Shown one piece after another: positions 6,178-8,910 of a DNA stretch of 8,910 nucleotides. Position 1 is the first letter of the stretch, and the number at the start of each line of letters is the position of its first letter. The stretch comes from Polaromonas sp. (GTDB lineage Bacteria > Pseudomonadota > Gammaproteobacteria > Burkholderiales > Burkholderiaceae): NCBI GenBank assembly GCA_013823505.1, contig PNMH01000118.1, forward strand, positions 1 to 8,910. The letters are read 5' to 3'. A model generated the notes under the pieces. It did not search any database and had not been told where the DNA came from. It saw nothing but the letters and a program-made list of their open reading frames with translations. The position numbers were made by a program, and so were the translations under genes.

Positions 6178-6770
6178 ACCAGCCGATTCAAGTCCTCATG
6201 GTGGACAACTACGACTCGTTCACCTTCAACATCGTGCAGTACCTCGGGGAGCTCGGGGCAGAAGTGACGGTGGTTCGCAATGACGAGATCACAGTGGACG
6301 AGATCGATCAACGACTGGCGGCCGGAAAGATCGACCGCCTGGTGATCTCTCCCGGGCCTTGTTCGCCCGCCGAAGCCGGCATCTCGGTCGCGGCGATTCA
6401 GCACTTTGCGGGCAAGCTGCCCATCCTCGGTGTTTGCCTGGGCCACCAGGCCATCGGCGCTGCGCTGGGTGGCACGGTGGTGCGCGCTCAGGAGCTGATG
6501 CACGGCAAGACCAGCGTCATCACCACCAAGCAGGTGGGCGTGTTCGCGAACCTGCCCGAGCAGTTCACCGTGAACCGCTACCACTCGCTGGCCATCCGCC
6601 GCAGCGACTGCCCGCCCGAGCTGGAAGTGACCGCCTGGACCGACGACGGCGAGATCATGGGCGTGAAGCACAAAACACTGGCCATCGAAGGCGTGCAGTT
6701 CCACCCCGAGAGCATCCTCACCGAACACGGGCACGCGATGCTCAAGAACTTTCTGGAGCAAAACACATGA
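6174..6770 (+). CDS. trpG: Anthranilate synthase component II, glutamine amidotransferase
   Basis: This 198-residue class I glutamine amidotransferase hydrolyses glutamine and channels ammonia to TrpE. Key features are [19 protein letters not shown] (10-28), SPGPCSP (59-65), the nucleophile motif GVCLGHQ with Cys88, and the catalytic His177/Glu179 in FHPES (176-180). Length is normal for a stand-alone subunit. The start overlaps the trpE stop (ATGA, 6174-6177), and a strong AGGAGGG (6161-6167) lies 6 nt upstream. The stop overlaps the ltaE start in the same way. In many bacteria such a subunit also serves PabB in folate synthesis; the linkage to trpE makes tryptophan its main role. The next gene would usually be trpD, but here it is ltaE. 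Confidence 0.97.
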   Translation: MNQPIQVLMVDNYDSFTFNIVQYLGELGAEVTVVRNDEITVDEIDQRLAAGKIDRLVISPGPCSPAEAGISVAAIQHFAGKLPILGVCLGHQAIGAALGGTVVRAQELMHGKTSVITTKQVGVFANLPEQFTVNRYHSLAIRRSDCPPELEVTAWTDDGEIMGVKHKTLAIEGVQFHPESILTEHGHAMLKNFLEQNT

Positions 6771-7838
6771 CGTTCGTTGACCTGCGCAGCGACACGGTGA
6801 CCCAACCCACGCCGGCCATGCGCGAAGCCATGATGGCTGCGCCCCTGGGCGACGACGTGTTCGGTGACGACCCTTCCGTCAATGCGCTGCAGGAGAAGAT
6901 CGCTGCCCTGACGGGCAAGGAAGCCGCGCTCTTCATGGCCAGCGGCACGCAGAGCAACCTGTGCGCGATGCTGGCGCACTGCGAGCGCGGCGACGAATAC
7001 ATCGTGGGTCAGAACGCGCACACCTACCGCTACGAAGGCGGCGGCGCCGCTGTGCTGGGCAGCATCCAGCCGCAGCCGCTGGCGCAAAACGCCACTGGGC
7101 AAATGCAGCTGGCCGACATCGCCGCCGCCATCAAGCCCGACGACCCGCACTTCGCGCGCACCCGCCTGGGTGGTGCTGGAGAACACCACCGGCGGCCAGG
7201 TGCTGCCCACGCCCTACATCGCCGAGGTGGCGCAACTGGCGCGCTCGCGCGGGCTGGCCCTGCACCTGGACGGCGCACGCCTGTTCAACGCTGCCACGGC
7301 CAATGCCGAGGCGAATGGCACCGACGTGTACGACGAGGCGCGCGCCCTCTGCGCGCACTTCGACACCGTGTCGCTGTGCCTGAGCAAGGGCCTGGGCGCG
7401 CCCGTGGGTTCGCTGCTGCTGGGGCGGGCCGACTTCATCCGCCAGGCCCGGCGCACGCGCAAGATGCTCGGCGGCGCCATGCGCCAGAGCGGCCTGCTCG
7501 CCGCCGCCGGGCAGCACGCGCTGCAGCACCATGTGCGCCGCCTGGCCGACGACCATGCCCTGCTACGGCAATTGGCCGCCGGGCTGGCCGATGCTGGGCG
7601 CAGCCACCCGGTGCTGCAGGGGCGCCTGGCCGTGGCCTCGGCGCACACCAATATCCTGTTCACCGACATGCACGCCGATGTGGCGCCCGCATTCACGGCC
7701 TGGCTGGCAGAGCATGGCGTGCGCGTGACCAGCAGTCTTTATGGCGGACAGACGCGCCTGCGCTGGGTGGCGCACCTGGACGTGGGACCAGCGGATGTGA
7801 CGCAGGCGCTCGATTGCGTGCGCCGGTTCAACGGCTGA
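6767..7838 (+). pseudogene. ltaE: Low-specificity L-threonine aldolase, interrupted by a +1 frameshift
   Basis: LtaE is a PLP enzyme that splits L-threonine or allo-threonine into glycine and acetaldehyde. The first 134 codons (6767-7168) read [20 protein letters not shown] onward, including [15 protein letters not shown], the GTQSN motif and NAHTYRYEGGGA with PLP-stacking His85. The match then stops. The remainder continues in the next frame from 7170 (VVLENTTGGQVLP) to the TGA at 7836-7838, with LHLDGARLFNA and the PLP lysine in LSKGLGAPVGS (about Lys207 after correction). Removing one G from GGG at 7168-7170 restores RLVVLENTTGGQ and a 356-residue protein of normal length. Unshifted translation would run to 8539 as nonsense. 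Both halves look well conserved, so a sequencing error or very recent mutation is likely. The ATG overlaps the trpG stop, and GGAG (6755-6758) is the ribosome binding site. Confidence 0.9.
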
Positions 7839-7840
7839 AC

Positions 7841-7905
7841 GCTACTAATTTTATAGCTAATACCGCAGAGTGGATGGGCGCTAGAGGCCAATTTGGCATT
7901 CAATT
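7841..7905 (+). repeat. Degenerate Comamonadaceae-type intergenic repeat
   Basis: The 71-bp gap between the convergent ltaE and yggS is almost filled by an AT-rich element. It begins GCTACTAATTTTATAGCTA and continues to GGCGCTAGAGGCCAATTT (about 7877-7894). From memory, this resembles a short palindromic repeat scattered in intergenic regions of Acidovorax, Polaromonas, Rhodoferax and relatives. Its usual form has a GCTA..TAGC stem, then a GCGCTT..AAGCGC stem, then AGAGGCCAATTT. Here the first stem (GCTA 7841-7844 with TAGC 7854-7857) is kept, while the middle stem is degraded. It may act as a 3' mRNA end or terminator for both convergent genes. No T-tract terminator is otherwise present. Confidence 0.55.
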
Positions 7906-7909
7906 GACT

Positions 7910-8626
7910 TCAAGGCGCAAGTCGCGCTCTGCCGCCGAAAATGCCTGTGCCCACACGCACCATCGTGCTACCGGCCTGGATGGCAGCGTCAAGGTCGGCC
8001 GTCATGCCCAGCGACAAGGTATCGAAATGTTCCAGCCCCGGCAGGCCAGACGCCCGGATCTGATCGAACACGGCGCGCACGCGCTGGTGCAGCACCAGCT
8101 GGTCAGCGTAATCCGGGGTCGGCTCGGGAATGGCCATTACGCCGCGCAGGCACAACTGTGGCAACGCCGCCACGGCCTGCGCCAACGCCAGCGCCTCATC
8201 CGGGGGCACGCCCGACTTGTTCAGCCCCCCATCCACATTGATCTGGATGCACACCTGCAGCGGCGCCAGGTGGGCCGGGCGCTGGGCAGAAAGCCGCTCG
8301 GCAATCTTTGCCCGATCCACCGTGTGCACCCAGTCGAAGTGCTCGGCCACCAGCCGTGTTTTGTTGCCCTGCACCGGGCCGATGCAGTGCCATTGCAGGG
8401 GCGGGGCGCCCATCTGGCCCAGCGCGGCCATCTTCTCCACGGCCTCCTGGATGTAGTTCTCGCCATAGGCGCGCTGCCCGGCCTGGGCGGCCTCCAGCAC
8501 GGCCTCGGGGCCGAAGGTCTTGGAGACGGCCAGCAATGAAACGCTGGCCGGATCGCGCCTGGCGGCGGCGCAAGCCTGCGCCATCCGGGCACGAACCTGT
8601 TGGAGGTTGTCGGCAATCGTGGTCAT
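7910..8626 (-). CDS. yggS: YggS/PROSC family pyridoxal-phosphate homeostasis protein
   Basis: This 238-residue PLP-binding protein has the alanine-racemase-like N-terminal barrel fold without a second domain. The family keeps intracellular vitamin B6 and amino/keto-acid pools in balance rather than catalysing a known reaction. Signatures are LLAVSKTFG with the PLP Lys36, YGENYIQEAVEK, WHCIGPVQGNKTR, HTVDR, INVDGGLNKSG, RGVMAIPEP, and the C-terminal LSLGMTADLDAAIQAGSTMVRVGTGIFGGR phosphate-binding segment. A small oddity is QGNK where QSNK is usual. The reading frame stays open 73 codons further upstream, into pilT. MTTIADNLQQ at 8626 is chosen because it matches the family N-terminus; no clear ribosome binding site precedes it. 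It lies divergent from pilT, an arrangement also known in Pseudomonas aeruginosa. Confidence 0.95.
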   Translation of the reverse strand: MTTIADNLQQVRARMAQACAAARRDPASVSLLAVSKTFGPEAVLEAAQAGQRAYGENYIQEAVEKMAALGQMGAPPLQWHCIGPVQGNKTRLVAEHFDWVHTVDRAKIAERLSAQRPAHLAPLQVCIQINVDGGLNKSGVPPDEALALAQAVAALPQLCLRGVMAIPEPTPDYADQLVLHQRVRAVFDQIRASGLPGLEHFDTLSLGMTADLDAAIQAGSTMVRVGTGIFGGRARLAP

Positions 8627-8629
8627 AAT
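8600..8629 (+). promoter_or_regulatory. Possible pilT promoter inside the yggS 5' end
   Basis: CATAAT (8624-8629, 5 of 6 to TATAAT) has TTGGAG (8600-8605) 18 bp upstream. Initiation near 8636 would give a leader of about 28 nt before the pilT GTG. The -10 overlaps the yggS start codon. The -35 match is weak (TTG only), so this is tentative. No convincing oppositely oriented promoter for yggS was found; with only 37 bp between the genes, it would have to lie within pilT. Confidence 0.3.
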
Positions 8630-8663
8630 GTTTGCCAAGCGTACCAAACGACCGAGGGGAACC

Positions 8664-8910
8664 GTGGACATTACCCAACTGCTGGCGTTCAGCGTCAAAA
8701 ACAAGGCATCCGACCTGCACCTGTCCGCGGGCCTGCCACCCATGATCCGGGTGCACGGCGACGTGCGGCGCATCAATGTGGATGCGCTCGACCACAAGAC
8801 GGTGCATGGCATGGTGTACGACATCATGAGCGACTCGCAGCGCAAGACCTACGAGGAATTCCTGGAGGTCGACTTCTCGTTCGAAATCGAGGGCCTGGCG
8901 CGCTTCCGCG
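8664..8910 (+). CDS. pilT: Type IV pilus retraction ATPase PilT, 3'-truncated by window edge
   Basis: Only the first 82 codons are present. They read VDITQLLAFSVKNKASDLHL, then SAGLPPMIRVHGDVRRI and further to VDFSFEIEGLARFR. This is the characteristic N-terminal PAS-like domain of PilT, the hexameric cytoplasmic ATPase that depolymerises type IV pili for twitching motility and DNA uptake. The Walker A and B motifs of the ATPase core lie beyond the window. The start is GTG at 8664-8666 with a GAGGGGA ribosome binding site at 8654-8660; the usual family start is MDIT, so the alignment fits exactly. SDLHL and the PPMIRV stretch favour PilT over the paralogue PilU. It is divergent from yggS across 37 bp. 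pilU would be the expected next gene, but it is not visible. Confidence 0.95.
   Translation, partial: MDITQLLAFSVKNKASDLHLSAGLPPMIRVHGDVRRINVDALDHKTVHGMVYDIMSDSQRKTYEEFLEVDFSFEIEGLARFR

Noticed and set aside
7141..7200. Programmed +1 ribosomal frameshift in ltaE
   Set aside because: There is no known slippery codon, stop codon or stimulatory element at the site, and LtaE is not known to use frameshifting. A one-base insertion or sequencing error is simpler.
6359..8539. A 726-codon open frame on the plus strand spanning trpG, ltaE and antisense yggS
   Set aside because: Only 6767-7168 within it encodes recognisable protein (the ltaE N-terminus). The rest is an out-of-frame shadow of trpG, ltaE and yggS kept open by high GC.
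8627..8845. Upstream extension of yggS to a 311-residue protein
   Set aside because: The extra 73 residues have no family similarity and run antisense through pilT; MTTIADNL at 8626 matches the normal N-terminus.

Overview
The window reads as a chromosomal segment of a GC-rich betaproteobacterium, most likely a member of the Comamonadaceae (Burkholderiales). The basis is the high-GC coding style, the rpe/gph/trpE/trpG neighbourhood, the yggS-pilT divergent pair, and a degenerate copy of an intergenic repeat that I recall from Comamonadaceae genomes. The family assignment is inference; no database was searched.

Layout, left to right. (1) 1-562: the 3' part of rpe (ribulose-5-phosphate 3-epimerase), followed by a 336-bp non-coding stretch. 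That stretch holds a GC-rich hairpin, an AT-rich block with two CATAAG-like motifs, and a convincing FliA (sigma-28) promoter. (2) 899-2963: a two-gene chemosensory unit made of a secreted single-Cache-domain protein and a methyl-accepting chemotaxis protein. It is noticeably lower in GC than its surroundings and lies between rpe and gph, genes that are usually adjacent in this group. (3) 2981-3685: gph (phosphoglycolate phosphatase), overlapping by 14 bp at its 3' end with a convergent gene for an exported chalcone isomerase-like protein (3672-4280, minus). (4) 4281-4677: a divergent control region with an A/T-tract hairpin in the leader of the chalcone isomerase-like gene. On the other strand it holds an extended -10 promoter and a short leader ORF carrying a Trp-Pro-Trp motif next to its stop, a candidate trp attenuator peptide. 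(5) 4678-7838: trpE, trpG and ltaE, joined by ATGA overlaps and so probably one operon. ltaE (low-specificity L-threonine aldolase) carries a single-base (+G) frameshift near 7168-7170. (6) 7839-7909: the repeat remnant between the convergent ltaE and yggS. (7) 7910-8626 (minus): yggS (PLP homeostasis protein), divergent from pilT (8664 to the window end), the type IV pilus retraction ATPase, of which only the first 82 codons are present.

How it fits together: TrpE and TrpG form anthranilate synthase, the first committed step of tryptophan synthesis. No trpD or trpC follows in this window, so the trp genes are split at this point. The Cache protein and the receptor probably sense an extracellular ligand under flagellar-regulon control. 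The other genes are housekeeping (pentose phosphate, phosphoglycolate salvage, PLP homeostasis, twitching motility).

I found no mobile element, CRISPR array, tRNA or rRNA, and no clear novel system. The points most worth attention are the FliA promoter driving the Cache-MCP pair, the possibly leaderless trp leader peptide, and the ltaE frameshift.
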